64,000 nt of DNA from the NCBI GenBank assembly GCA_965207995.1, contig OZ242299.1:2046001-2110000 (forward strand). Direction: 5' to 3'. Position 1 is the stretch's first letter. Every line of letters starts with the position of its first letter. Shown here piece by piece: positions 53,183 through 61,682 of the stretch. The position numbers were made by a program, and so were the translations under genes. This DNA is from DAOUKH01 sp965207995. Its GTDB lineage: Bacteria; Chloroflexota; Dehalococcoidia; SHYB01. Under the pieces are notes generated by a model. The model searched no databases and had not been told where the DNA came from. It saw only the letters and a program-made list of their open reading frames with translations.

Positions 53183-56100
53183 ATGAGCGGGTTCGCTGAC
53201 GTATTTGAACGCCTTTGTGAGCGTCACCCCGACCCTCAGGCCCGCGGCTTGGCGTTCGAGCCTCTGGTGAAGAAGGTCCTCACCACGGCCCCTACGTATC
53301 GGGCAAGATTTGCCAACGTCTGGCGATGGTCCGAGTGGCCGGACCGGGACAACAGCGACATCGGCATAGACATCGTGGCGGAACGGCATGATGGGGGCTT
53401 GGTTGCCATCCAGTGCAAGTGCCAGGACCGTATCGCCAAAGGCAATATCGACTCCTTCCTAGCTGACTCTCAGCGCCAGCCCAGCGGAGCTCCATACGTG
53501 GAAAGATACATCTTCACCACGGCGACGGAGTGGAGCGATAACGCTGAGATGGCCCTAACCAGAATCGATCCGCCGGTGCAACGGGTCGATTTCTTCGGCC
53601 TCGACGGGCTGTCCATTGATTGGGACCCATATCTGGCGGATGAAGACGCTGATCTTCGTGTTCTGCCGCGCAAGCAGCTCCGGCCTCACCAGGTGAAAGC
53701 GTTCAACGATGTGATCGAAGGATTCCGCGCTAATGACCGGGGCAAGCTCATCATGGCCTGTGGCACAGGCAAGACGCTGACGGCACTACGAATAGCTGAA
53801 CGAGTGGCTGGCGAGGGTGGACGGGTGCTGTTCGCCGCACCGTCGCTCTCTCTACTGGCTCAGTCGATTCGGGAGTGGGGAGCGGACGCCGAGATTTCCC
53901 TGCGCGCCTATGCGGTTTGTTCTGACGCGAAAGTGGGCAGGGGGGACGACGGTGACAGTACCCGCGCCTACGACATGCCCATTCCCGCCACTACGGACGC
54001 GAGACTGCTTGCCGAATCGGCTGGCGACGACTCCTCATGGCGGATGACGGTTGTGTTCTCCACCTACCAATCAATGGCGGTAATCGCCGAAGCACACAAG
54101 ATGGGCCTACCCGCCTTCGACCTCGTGGTCTGTGACGAGGCGCACCGGACAACCGGAGCGCTGCGTGCGGACGAGGCTTCATCTTTCCTACTGGTTCACG
54201 ACAACCAGAAGGTGGAATCCAAGAAGCGGCTCTACATGACGGCGACGCCGCGCATCTACGCTGAATCAGCTCAGCTAAAGGCCAAGGAGGAGGACATCTA
54301 CGTCGCCTCGATGGACAAAGAGGAGCAGTATGGGCCGCAGTTTCATAGTCTGAGCTTTGCAGAAGCGGTGGAAGCCGACTTGTTAAGCGACTATAAGGTC
54401 ACGATTCTGGTGATGAGCGAATCGCAGATTGCCCGCGACCACCAGCGGCTATTGGCCGAAGGACAGGAGTTGGCAGATGTCGGACGAGTAATTGGCTGTC
54501 TGAATGGTCTCGCCAAGATTGATCCTGAGGGTCGTGAGTTCGCGGACGACAGTGAGCCGATGCATAGGGCAGTTGCCTTCTCAAACACCATAGCCGCATC
54601 CAAGCGCTTTGTAGAACTAGTCGGGCTTGAGCAGGACGATGAGGCCAGGGAGACACGGAACCTCTCCATTAAGGGAGAGCATGTGGATGGCAAGAGCGGG
54701 GTTGTCGAGCGAGACAGGCTGCTTTCATGGCTTCGTACTGACATGACGATGGCTCAGACATGCCATGTGCTCTCCAATGCCCGCTGTCTCACCGAGGGAA
54801 TCGACGTTCCTGCTCTCGACGCGATCCTCTTCTTACAGCCACGCAAGTCTCAGATAGATGTCGTACAGGCCGTTGGTAGAGTGATGCGTAAAGCCGAGGG
54901 CAAACGCTATGGCTACATCATCCTGCCTGTAGTCGTGCCTTCAGGAGAGGACCCAGAAGGCGCGCTGGACCGCAACGATGCCTACAGCCACGTCTGGCAG
55001 GTGTTGCAGGCCCTGCGCTCTCACGATGAACGGCTCAATGCCTACGTCAACAAGCTCGACCTGAACAGGAGCACCGACGGGCCAATCTCAGTGATCGGCG
55101 TTGGGAATGAGGGCGACGGAGATCAAGCCCACGTGCGAGAAGACGCCGCTGAGTACGTCATGCAGGGCGTGCAGTTAGACATGGAGATGGGCGAACTCCG
55201 AACGGCCATCTTTGCACAGATAGTAAAGCGTTGCGGAGAGCGCCGGTACTGGGAGAAGTGGGCCGACTCAGTTACGGAGATAGCCCGACACCACCGCGAG
55301 CGCATCCACGCCTTGGTGGACTCTGGTGACGGTCAGGTGGGCACTCAGTTCGGGGAGTTCGTGGCTGCTCTGCGAAGCAACCTCAATGACTCCATCACAG
55401 ATGACGACGCCACGGCGATGCTCTCCCAGCACCTGATAACCAGACCGGTGTTCGATGCCCTTTTCGGCGGCCAAGAGTTCACGGAGCGAAATCCCGTCTC
55501 CCGGGTGATGCAGAGCATGGTAGCTGTGCTGGAAGGGTACGGACTTGAGGCAGAAACTGCTGAACTCGCCGGATTCTACGAGAGCGTTCGGCGACGCGTA
55601 GAAGGGCTTGACAACGCTCTTGGGAAGCAGCGGGTTGTGAACGAGCTCTACGAACGATTCTTCAAGGTAGCCTACCCCAAGGACGCCGACTCGCTGGGAA
55701 TCGTCTATACCCCGGTGGAGATAGTGGATTTCATATTACGAGGCGTGCAGGAACTGTTGCGCCGCGAGTTTGGGGCCTCGCTGAGGGATGAGGACGTCCA
55801 TATCCTCGACCCATTCGCCGGCACGGGCACCTTCATGACGCGGCTGTTGCAGAGCGGCTACATCGACAAGGATGCGCTCCTTCGCAAGTACGGGAAGGAG
55901 TTGCACGCCAACGAGATAATGCTCTTGGCCTACTACATCGCAGCCGTCAACATAGAAACGGCCTTTGCGGAGATCGCCGGAGGGTATCAGCCGTTCGAAG
56001 GCATCGTGCTAACTGACACCTTCCAAGCGTCGGAGGCGGGCGACCGGAAAGATGCGACATTCTTCCCACGCAACAATGCTCGCATAGAGAACCAGCTAGG

Positions 56101-57601
56101 CTTGGACCTCCGCGTGATCATCGGAAATCCTCCTTGGTCCAGCGGCCAGGGGAGCCACGAGGACGACAACGCGAATCAAACTTACAAGTCGCTTGACGCT
56201 AAGGTCGCTGGTAGCTATGTAGCCTCGTCCGACTCAAAGGGTTTGAAGAGTGCCTTGTACGACTCATATGTGCGTGCGGTCCGATGGGCCTCGGATCGCG
56301 TGCAGGCAGGCGATGGAGGAATCGTTGGCTTCGTCACCAACAGCGGATTTCTCGAAGGCAAGAGCTTCGATGGGTTCCGTAAGGTGCTGCGTAAGGAGTT
56401 TCATGCAGTCTACGTCTATGACCTGAGGGGCAATCAACGAACATCGGGAGAGGTTTCGCAGAGAGAGGGTGGCAAGGTGTTCGGGAGCGGAAGCAGAGCA
56501 GGCGTAGCCGTGCTGATGCTGGTGAAGCGGCCCGGTGCTGTGCCCAAGGGTGGCGCGGCCATCCACTACCACGACATCGGCGACTATCTCACCCGCGAAC
56601 AGAAGCTCGGCGTCATCGAGAAGGCGGAATTCGAAGATATCGAGTGGGTCCGCATCACGCCGAACAAGCAGGGCGACTGGCTCAACCAACGCAGCGACCA
56701 CTTCCTCAATCTCCGTCCTGTAGCAGTCATCCAGAGCGAAGACTCCATTCCATCCTTAACGCCCTTGTTCAATTCTTCGTCGTTCGGCATCACTGCAAGA
56801 CGTGACACTTGGGTCTTCAACTCGTCCGGCAAGAAACTACGTGAACTGGTCGAACGGCAAGTGGCGTTCTTCAACAAGCAGGCCGAGGAGTTGCGGGGCG
56901 AGAGCGATGTGCTTGCAAGCGACCCAACACAGTTCAAATGGGATCTCGCTGCCGAACGACTAGCTAGAAGAGGGGTCTCTGCCAGAGTCCAGTCTTCAGG
57001 ATTCCGGTCAGCCATATATCGGCCCTTCTTTCGCCAGCACTACTACATGGATAGAGTGCTTACCAGTGCGCTATCTCAGATTCCAAAGTATTTTCCTTCA
57101 CCAGATATCCGTAACCCAGCGATTGCTGTTGAACGTGGTCTTCGTGCGTCGGGACGCTCACCAGCGGTCATCGCTGTCGATGCTGTTACTGAAGGAGCTA
57201 TCGCGGGAGCATCTGGCCTCTCTGGCCAGATGCTCCCGCGATACGTTTTTGAGGAACGGGCGAACTCCGCACAGGAGTCGCTGCTGCCAGATGAGCCATC
57301 CCGCCGCGACAACATCACCGACGAAGCCTTGAATGCCTACCGCTCCCGTTACGGCAACTGGGTAACCAAGGACCACATCTTCTCTTACGTCTATGGCGTC
57401 CTGCACTCCCCGGAATACCGTGAGCGTTACGCGGCCGACCTTGCGAAGCTTCTGCCACGTATCCCAGGAGTCTCAACGGTCGAGTCCTTCCGCGCCTTAT
57501 CGGAGGCAGGGCAAACGATGGCTATAGTGAATGGGCTTCCACCGCTCGACGAAGACTCCTCAGCCCGTCTTCATTCCTATGCCAACGGCCCATCTCCATA
57601 A
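53183..57601 (+). CDS. Single-polypeptide type ISP (LlaGI-like) restriction-modification enzyme
   Basis: 1472 residues from ATG 53183 (GGGGGG upstream), close to the usual 1.5-1.6 thousand. Domains in order: Mrr-like nuclease with GIDIVA (D63) and AIQCK (Q77, K79); SF2 translocase with Walker A MACGTGKT (191-198), DEAH (318-321) and AVGRVMRKA; a helical coupler; adenine methyltransferase with LDPFAGTGTFM (876 onward) and GNPPW (982-985); and a C-terminal target-recognition region. These enzymes methylate one strand and translocate before cutting. A perfect 20-bp inverted repeat lies inside the 3' coding part. All catalytic motifs look intact. Confidence 0.95.
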   Translation: MSGFADVFERLCERHPDPQARGLAFEPLVKKVLTTAPTYRARFANVWRWSEWPDRDNSDIGIDIVAERHDGGLVAIQCKCQDRIAKGNIDSFLADSQRQPSGAPYVERYIFTTATEWSDNAEMALTRIDPPVQRVDFFGLDGLSIDWDPYLADEDADLRVLPRKQLRPHQVKAFNDVIEGFRANDRGKLIMACGTGKTLTALRIAERVAGEGGRVLFAAPSLSLLAQSIREWGADAEISLRAYAVCSDAKVGRGDDGDSTRAYDMPIPATTDARLLAESAGDDSSWRMTVVFSTYQSMAVIAEAHKMGLPAFDLVVCDEAHRTTGALRADEASSFLLVHDNQKVESKKRLYMTATPRIYAESAQLKAKEEDIYVASMDKEEQYGPQFHSLSFAEAVEADLLSDYKVTILVMSESQIARDHQRLLAEGQELADVGRVIGCLNGLAKIDPEGREFADDSEPMHRAVAFSNTIAASKRFVELVGLEQDDEARETRNLSIKGEHVDGKSGVVERDRLLSWLRTDMTMAQTCHVLSNARCLTEGIDVPALDAILFLQPRKSQIDVVQAVGRVMRKAEGKRYGYIILPVVVPSGEDPEGALDRNDAYSHVWQVLQALRSHDERLNAYVNKLDLNRSTDGPISVIGVGNEGDGDQAHVREDAAEYVMQGVQLDMEMGELRTAIFAQIVKRCGERRYWEKWADSVTEIARHHRERIHALVDSGDGQVGTQFGEFVAALRSNLNDSITDDDATAMLSQHLITRPVFDALFGGQEFTERNPVSRVMQSMVAVLEGYGLEAETAELAGFYESVRRRVEGLDNALGKQRVVNELYERFFKVAYPKDADSLGIVYTPVEIVDFILRGVQELLRREFGASLRDEDVHILDPFAGTGTFMTRLLQSGYIDKDALLRKYGKELHANEIMLLAYYIAAVNIETAFAEIAGGYQPFEGIVLTDTFQASEAGDRKDATFFPRNNARIENQLGLDLRVIIGNPPWSSGQGSHEDDNANQTYKSLDAKVAGSYVASSDSKGLKSALYDSYVRAVRWASDRVQAGDGGIVGFVTNSGFLEGKSFDGFRKVLRKEFHAVYVYDLRGNQRTSGEVSQREGGKVFGSGSRAGVAVLMLVKRPGAVPKGGAAIHYHDIGDYLTREQKLGVIEKAEFEDIEWVRITPNKQGDWLNQRSDHFLNLRPVAVIQSEDSIPSLTPLFNSSSFGITARRDTWVFNSSGKKLRELVERQVAFFNKQAEELRGESDVLASDPTQFKWDLAAERLARRGVSARVQSSGFRSAIYRPFFRQHYYMDRVLTSALSQIPKYFPSPDIRNPAIAVERGLRASGRSPAVIAVDAVTEGAIAGASGLSGQMLPRYVFEERANSAQESLLPDEPSRRDNITDEALNAYRSRYGNWVTKDHIFSYVYGVLHSPEYRERYAADLAKLLPRIPGVSTVESFRALSEAGQTMAIVNGLPPLDEDSSARLHSYANGPSP
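57199..57243 (+). repeat. Perfect 20-bp inverted repeat followed by five T, inside the type ISP gene
   Basis: The arm at 57199-57218 (ending GGGAGCATCTGGCC) is the exact reverse complement of 57224-57243, with a 5-base loop TCTCT. It is followed by CGTTTTT at 57244-57250. It has the form of an intrinsic terminator but sits in frame within the coding sequence, encoding AIAGASGLSGQMLPRYVF. Confidence 0.85.
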
Positions 57602-57613
57602 AGGGAGTTAGCA

Positions 57614-59377
57614 ATGGACGCGAGCATACAGACCCTATCTAGCCTCTTTGGTACCCCTGTCTCATACCGGATACCAGTGTTTCAACGACCCTACGCTTGG
57701 ACGAAGAAAAAGCAATGGCAACCCCTCTGGAGCGATGCTCGACGGATCGCCGAAAAGCTCCTTGACGCAGAATCAGGTGAGAAAATTCCACCCCATTTTA
57801 TGGGAGCCATTGTGCTTCAATTGCAGAGTGCTAGATCTGGCCGTGTTGTCAAACGTATTGTCGTTGATGGCCAGCAACGTCTCACAACCCTGCAACTCTT
57901 GCTCAGAGCAGCCCAAGAAGCGTTCCTAAACCTGGACGACACTCAACGAGCTAATCGGATGTCTGAGCTTACTTTGAACGACAATCAGGAGCATGGGGAG
58001 GCTTTTGATAGCGACACCAAAGTCCGTCAGTCCAACGTTAATGACTTGCAATCTTTCCAAGATGTCATTAGAGGTCTAAGCGACAACGGCAGGCCCTTGC
58101 GCTCCATCGGCCAAGCCTATCAGTACTTCTTGCAAGAAGTAACTGAATGGCTGAACGAGGAGCCCGCAAACAGAAGCCCTAGAGCCAAAGCACTTGAAAC
58201 CACCCTTACCGAATACCTGCAACTGGCAACCGTTGACCTGGATGAAGGCGAAAGACCTCATTTCATATTTTCTGTTCTCAATGCCAGGGCCGAACCGTTG
58301 AAGGAGTCTGACCACATAAAGAACACCGTGATGTACGAAGCGAATGTGGTCGATGACGCAGGTAAGGCCACGGAGTTGTGGGGGCTCTTTGACAGGAGTG
58401 AGTGGTGGCGCGGTAGCACGAATGAAGGAAGGTATAGCCGTATCCACTTAGATCGCTTTCTCAATTACTGGGTGATCATGCGTACGCGCAAGGAGGTCAA
58501 CGCAGATAGTGTCTCCACCGAGTTCAATAGATTCTTGGAGTCCAGTGACCTGAATATTGAACAGGTTGCCGTGGATATCAGAAAGGCTGGACAAGTCTAT
58601 CAGGATTTAGAAGAGACTAGGACCCCGGGCATTGAAGCCTTCCTGCGTCGCGTAAAGACAATGGAACTCGGTGTGGCTATGCCGATCCTTATGTGGCTCT
58701 ACACGACAGACATTCCTGACGAGGTACGCACACGGAGCATTCGAGCCATTGAGAGCTACCTAGTGCGACGAATGCTGTGCGGTGTTTCATCCCAGGGTCT
58801 TAACAGGCTTTTTGTGGAACTCTTGGTTAGAGCCGAAACCAGTGCTCCCTCAACGGCAGATCAAGTCATCATAGATTTCTTGAGGGGTCAGACGGTCGAT
58901 AACCGCATATGGCCCAACGACAGTATGCTGCACGACAATCTGGTCGGAACGCCACTAAGGGGCACTGTCGGAAGGCAAACCATGGTATTGGAAGCGATCG
59001 AGGCCCATCTCAGAACCGCCAAGACTGAGGCGATGAGTCAAGTGTCTTTGACCAGAGAACACATAATGCCCTCATCATGGCAGAGGAACTGGCCCTTACT
59101 GGATGGCATGGCCGGAGATGAGGCAGTCGATGCTCGGGACCAAGCTGTAAAGGAAATCGGTAACCTAACGCTTGTCACGGGGAAACTGAATGCATCCCTC
59201 TCAAACGCCCCGTGGAAAGAGAAGATAGAAGCCTTGAGGAGGCACACTACCTTGCGCCTCAATTGGGAGCTATTAGAGCAACCGCCAGAAATATGGAACG
59301 AGGAGACGATCAGGGAGCGAAGTGAAAAACTGGCTACGTTAGCAACAGAGATTTGGCCTTCCGCTAACCACATCTAA
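57614..59377 (+). CDS. GmrSD-like type IV restriction enzyme (DUF262/DUF1524)
   Basis: 587 residues. The DUF262 half has IPVFQRPYAW (20-29), VDGQQRLTTL (84-93) and FSVLNARAEPLKESDHIKN. The DUF1524 half has the HNH-type LTREHIMPSSWQ and GNLTLVTGKLNASLSNAPW. Fused GmrS/GmrD proteins cut DNA carrying modified (often glycosylated) bases, using nucleotide hydrolysis by the DUF262 part. It starts 12 bases after the type ISP stop with GGGAG upstream, so the two form one operon covering unmodified and modified invaders. GC content is lower than upstream. Confidence 0.9.
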   Translation: MDASIQTLSSLFGTPVSYRIPVFQRPYAWTKKKQWQPLWSDARRIAEKLLDAESGEKIPPHFMGAIVLQLQSARSGRVVKRIVVDGQQRLTTLQLLLRAAQEAFLNLDDTQRANRMSELTLNDNQEHGEAFDSDTKVRQSNVNDLQSFQDVIRGLSDNGRPLRSIGQAYQYFLQEVTEWLNEEPANRSPRAKALETTLTEYLQLATVDLDEGERPHFIFSVLNARAEPLKESDHIKNTVMYEANVVDDAGKATELWGLFDRSEWWRGSTNEGRYSRIHLDRFLNYWVIMRTRKEVNADSVSTEFNRFLESSDLNIEQVAVDIRKAGQVYQDLEETRTPGIEAFLRRVKTMELGVAMPILMWLYTTDIPDEVRTRSIRAIESYLVRRMLCGVSSQGLNRLFVELLVRAETSAPSTADQVIIDFLRGQTVDNRIWPNDSMLHDNLVGTPLRGTVGRQTMVLEAIEAHLRTAKTEAMSQVSLTREHIMPSSWQRNWPLLDGMAGDEAVDARDQAVKEIGNLTLVTGKLNASLSNAPWKEKIEALRRHTTLRLNWELLEQPPEIWNEETIRERSEKLATLATEIWPSANHI

Positions 59378-59439
59378 TAGGTTCCGTAGGGTCGCCGCGT
59401 CCATGATGGGTGACACAGATGAGATCAATCGGAAATGAA

Positions 59440-59470
59440 CGCGCCTCCGGCCCACCGGGTCGGAGGCGCG
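59440..59470 (+). terminator. Terminator-like 10-bp hairpin
   Basis: CGCGCCTCCG (59440-59449) pairs perfectly with CGGAGGCGCG (59461-59470). It lies 60 bases after the GmrSD-like gene. Confidence 0.65.
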
Positions 59471-59543
59471 TAGTACCTAAGCAGGGTTGGAGGCCCCCGG
59501 GCCTATATCAGGACCTCCCTGCGAAAAGTTCGCAAATCGGTAC

Positions 59544-59618
59544 GCCTCGGCCCACCAGCAGCCCTTCGCTGCGACCGCAGACACCGTTGACTCTTCTCCG
59601 ACGGTCCGTCGCCGAGGC
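59544..59618. other. Possible structured RNA element or boundary hairpin
   Basis: GCCTCGGC (59544-59551) is closed by GCCGAGGC (59611-59618). Inside lie two small hairpins, GCAGC-N5-GCTGC and CGACG-GTC-CGTCG. No known RNA family is recognised. The element sits at the edge between the defence island and ordinary genes. Confidence 0.25.
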
Positions 59619-59665
59619 TTGTTAAGTTAGCCCGATCGTTATGCGGAAATCGAATCGAGTGCAAA

Positions 59666-60347
59666 GTGAAGAAATACATTCTCTTTGATCATGATGGGGT
59701 TTTGGTCGAAACAGAACATTGGTATTACCTAGCAAACAAACGGGCGCTGGCATTCCCTCGGGATTGATCTCCCACGAGACGCATACTTGGCGAATATGGC
59801 CGAAGGGGTCTCTGCGTGGGATGCGGCGCGAGTTTCAGGAATATCCGAATCTGAATTCAGACGTGGCCGAGAACTAAGAAACCGGTACTACCAGGAATAC
59901 CTGATGACCGAAGACATCGAGATCGAGGGTGTCTTGGAAACGCTAGCCGTGCTCGCAGGTGAGTGCAGGATGGGCATAATCACTACCTCCAAGCGGCCTG
60001 ATTTCGCCTTGGTACACGAAAGGCGATCCATCCTGGACCATATGGAATTCTATTTGACTCGGGAGGACTACGATCGGGCTAAACCACATCCCGAGCCCTA
60101 TTTGAAAGGACTCCAACGTTTTGGTGCCGCTGCCGCTGAAACAGTGGTTGTTGAAGACTCGGCGAGAGGGTTGAAGTCGGCAATAGCGGCGGGCATTGAC
60201 TGCATCGTGGTTGCAAACGAGTTCACTGCAGCTCACGACTTGTCCAAGGCAACCGCTAGGGTCGCTACGTTTCGGGATTTACCATCTGCTATAAGGGGCT
60301 TAGCGGGCCTGGCCACTATGAAAGAAGAACCAAGAGCTCTTCGATAA
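59666..60347 (+). pseudogene. HAD-superfamily hydrolase with a one-base frameshift
   Basis: From GTG 59666 the frame reads KKYILFDHDGVLVETEHWYY (HAD motif I, DHDG) and stops at 59765. The rest of the protein, GIDLPRDAYLANMAEG to AKPHPEPYLKGL and VVEDSARGLKSAIAAG (motifs III and IV), continues in the next frame. Removing one C from the CCC run at about 59756-59758 restores one continuous phosphoglycolate-phosphatase-like protein of about 225 residues. It is either a recent mutation or a sequencing/assembly error. Confidence 0.8.
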
Positions 60348-60380
60348 CCTGCGTGTGTAGTGGAGCGCCGGCGCGACCAC

Positions 60381-60409
60381 TTGGAACGGAGTACCCCGGC
60401 TCCTATGCT
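60381..60409 (+). promoter_or_regulatory. Promoter of the OsmC-like gene
   Basis: TTGGAA (60381-60386), a 17-base spacer, TATGCT (60404-60409), then GGGAGG five bases before ATG 60445. Confidence 0.55.
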
Positions 60410-60444
60410 AGACTCGCCCGACCCCGAATCGCCGGGAGGCACGT

Positions 60445-60957
60445 ATGACCACACCCAATGCTGAACGGAAGCCCCGCTCCCACACCGTTAAGGCGGACGC
60501 CCTGCTCCTTGGCGGCATGAAGAAGCAGGCAAAGGCCCGGGGCTTCACCATCATGTGTGATGAGGGGCCGCCTATGGGCGAGAACACCGCTCCCGCGCCC
60601 ATGACCTACTTTGCCGTCTCCATCCTGTTCTGAGAGATGACGCAGCTTGAGCGGTACGCTCACATGATGAAGGTTGACCTGGGGCAGGTGAAGGCGAGCA
60701 TCGCCTACTCCCTGTCCAGCGAGGGCTCAGTGCTCGCCCAGACGGTGCGGGCCAAGGCCGACAAGATTGTCATCCACTACGACGTGGAGTCCACCGACAG
60801 CCCGGAACGGGTGGCGGGCGTGATGCGCAACGCCCGCAACGGTTGTTACGCCCGCCAGTCCATTGGCCGGCCCGAACTCTTCGAGGATACGGTCAACCTG
60901 AACGGCGAGCCCTTCGACATGGACGACTACCCTCCGCCGGCCCGCGAGCGCCGGTAG
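60445..60957 (+). CDS. OsmC-family protein with in-frame TGA, candidate selenoprotein
   Basis: Two open segments in the same frame are separated only by TGA at 60631-60633. Read through, they give a 170-residue OsmC/Ohr-like protein: KARGFTIMCDEGPPMGENTA, PAPMTYFAVSILF, the TGA position (residue 63), then EMTQLERYAHMMKVDLGQVK and ARNGCYARQSIGRPELFEDT. OsmC proteins carry a peroxidatic cysteine exactly where the TGA falls and a second cysteine corresponding to the one in RNGC. A short hairpin follows the TGA as in bacterial SECIS elements. OsmC-like selenoproteins have, to my knowledge, been reported from marine metagenomes. A plain nonsense mutation is the alternative. Confidence 0.75.
60634..60662 (+). 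promoter_or_regulatory. Candidate bacterial SECIS hairpin
   Basis: TGAGCG (60648-60653), loop GTA and CGCTCA (60657-60662) form a 6-bp stem with a G as first loop base. The loop G lies 21 bases after the TGA, within the 16-37 base window described for bacterial SECIS elements recognised by SelB. Confidence 0.55.
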
Positions 60958-61163
60958 CCGGGTAGAGAGGGGCGACGGACGGCAGCGACCGACATGCCGC
61001 TATCAACCCCCATGCTTGGTTTGGGGTCGAGGCCCAACGTCCGCTAGAGAGCCCCTTGAAGACGGCACCGGCTGCCGTCAGAATAGCCCGGTCATCCCCA
61101 GGCGATATTGAGACTGGATGGGCGGTTGGGGCACCAACCGATACCCGGTGCAAGGAGAAGGTG

Positions 61164-61655
61164 ATGACCGTAACCGATGACCTGCTGGCGAACAACGCCC
61201 GCTATGCGGAGAGCTTCGACAAGGGCGATTTGCCCGCGCCTCCGGGGCTCGGGCTCGCGGTGGTGGCGTGCATGGACGCCCGCCTTGACACCCACCGCTT
61301 GTTGGGGATCAGCGAGGGCGACGCCCATGTCATCCGGAACGCCGGCGGCGTGGTGACGGACGATACCATTCGCTCACTGACAATCTCGCAACGCCTGCTG
61401 GGCACGACCTCGATCATGCTCATCCATCACACCGACTGCGGCATGGTGACCTTCCGCGACGATGAGGTGAAGGACGCAATCATGGCGGATACGGGACTGC
61501 GGCCGCCCTTCGCATTGGAGGCGTTCCCCGACGTGGACGAGGACGTGCGGCAGTCAATCGGGCGAATCCAGGCGAGCCCCTTCATTCCCAACAAGGACGA
61601 CGTGCGCGGCTTTGTCTACGACTGTGCGACGGGGAAGCTGAACGAGGTCGCCTAG
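61164..61655 (+). CDS. Beta-class carbonic anhydrase
   Basis: 163 residues from ATG 61164 (AAGGAG upstream). VACMDARLD supplies the zinc cysteine and the Asp/Arg dyad, and HHTDCGMVTF supplies the zinc histidine and second cysteine. The size fits the short Cab-type beta class. It interconverts CO2 and bicarbonate in the cytoplasm. It is a stand-alone gene between the OsmC-like gene and a convergent peptidase gene. Confidence 0.92.
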   Translation: MTVTDDLLANNARYAESFDKGDLPAPPGLGLAVVACMDARLDTHRLLGISEGDAHVIRNAGGVVTDDTIRSLTISQRLLGTTSIMLIHHTDCGMVTFRDDEVKDAIMADTGLRPPFALEAFPDVDEDVRQSIGRIQASPFIPNKDDVRGFVYDCATGKLNEVA

Positions 61656-61682
61656 GCCCAGCCGGCCAGCTGTCTCTGAGGG

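Noticed and set aside
59500..59640. Possible tRNA or integration site next to the island boundary
   Set aside because: The hairpins do not fold into a cloverleaf and no anticodon arm or CCA-type end is visible.
60631..60633. TGA in the OsmC-like gene read as a simple nonsense mutation
   Set aside because: Not excluded, but the exact cysteine position, uninterrupted downstream family sequence and a SECIS-like hairpin make selenocysteine the better explanation.
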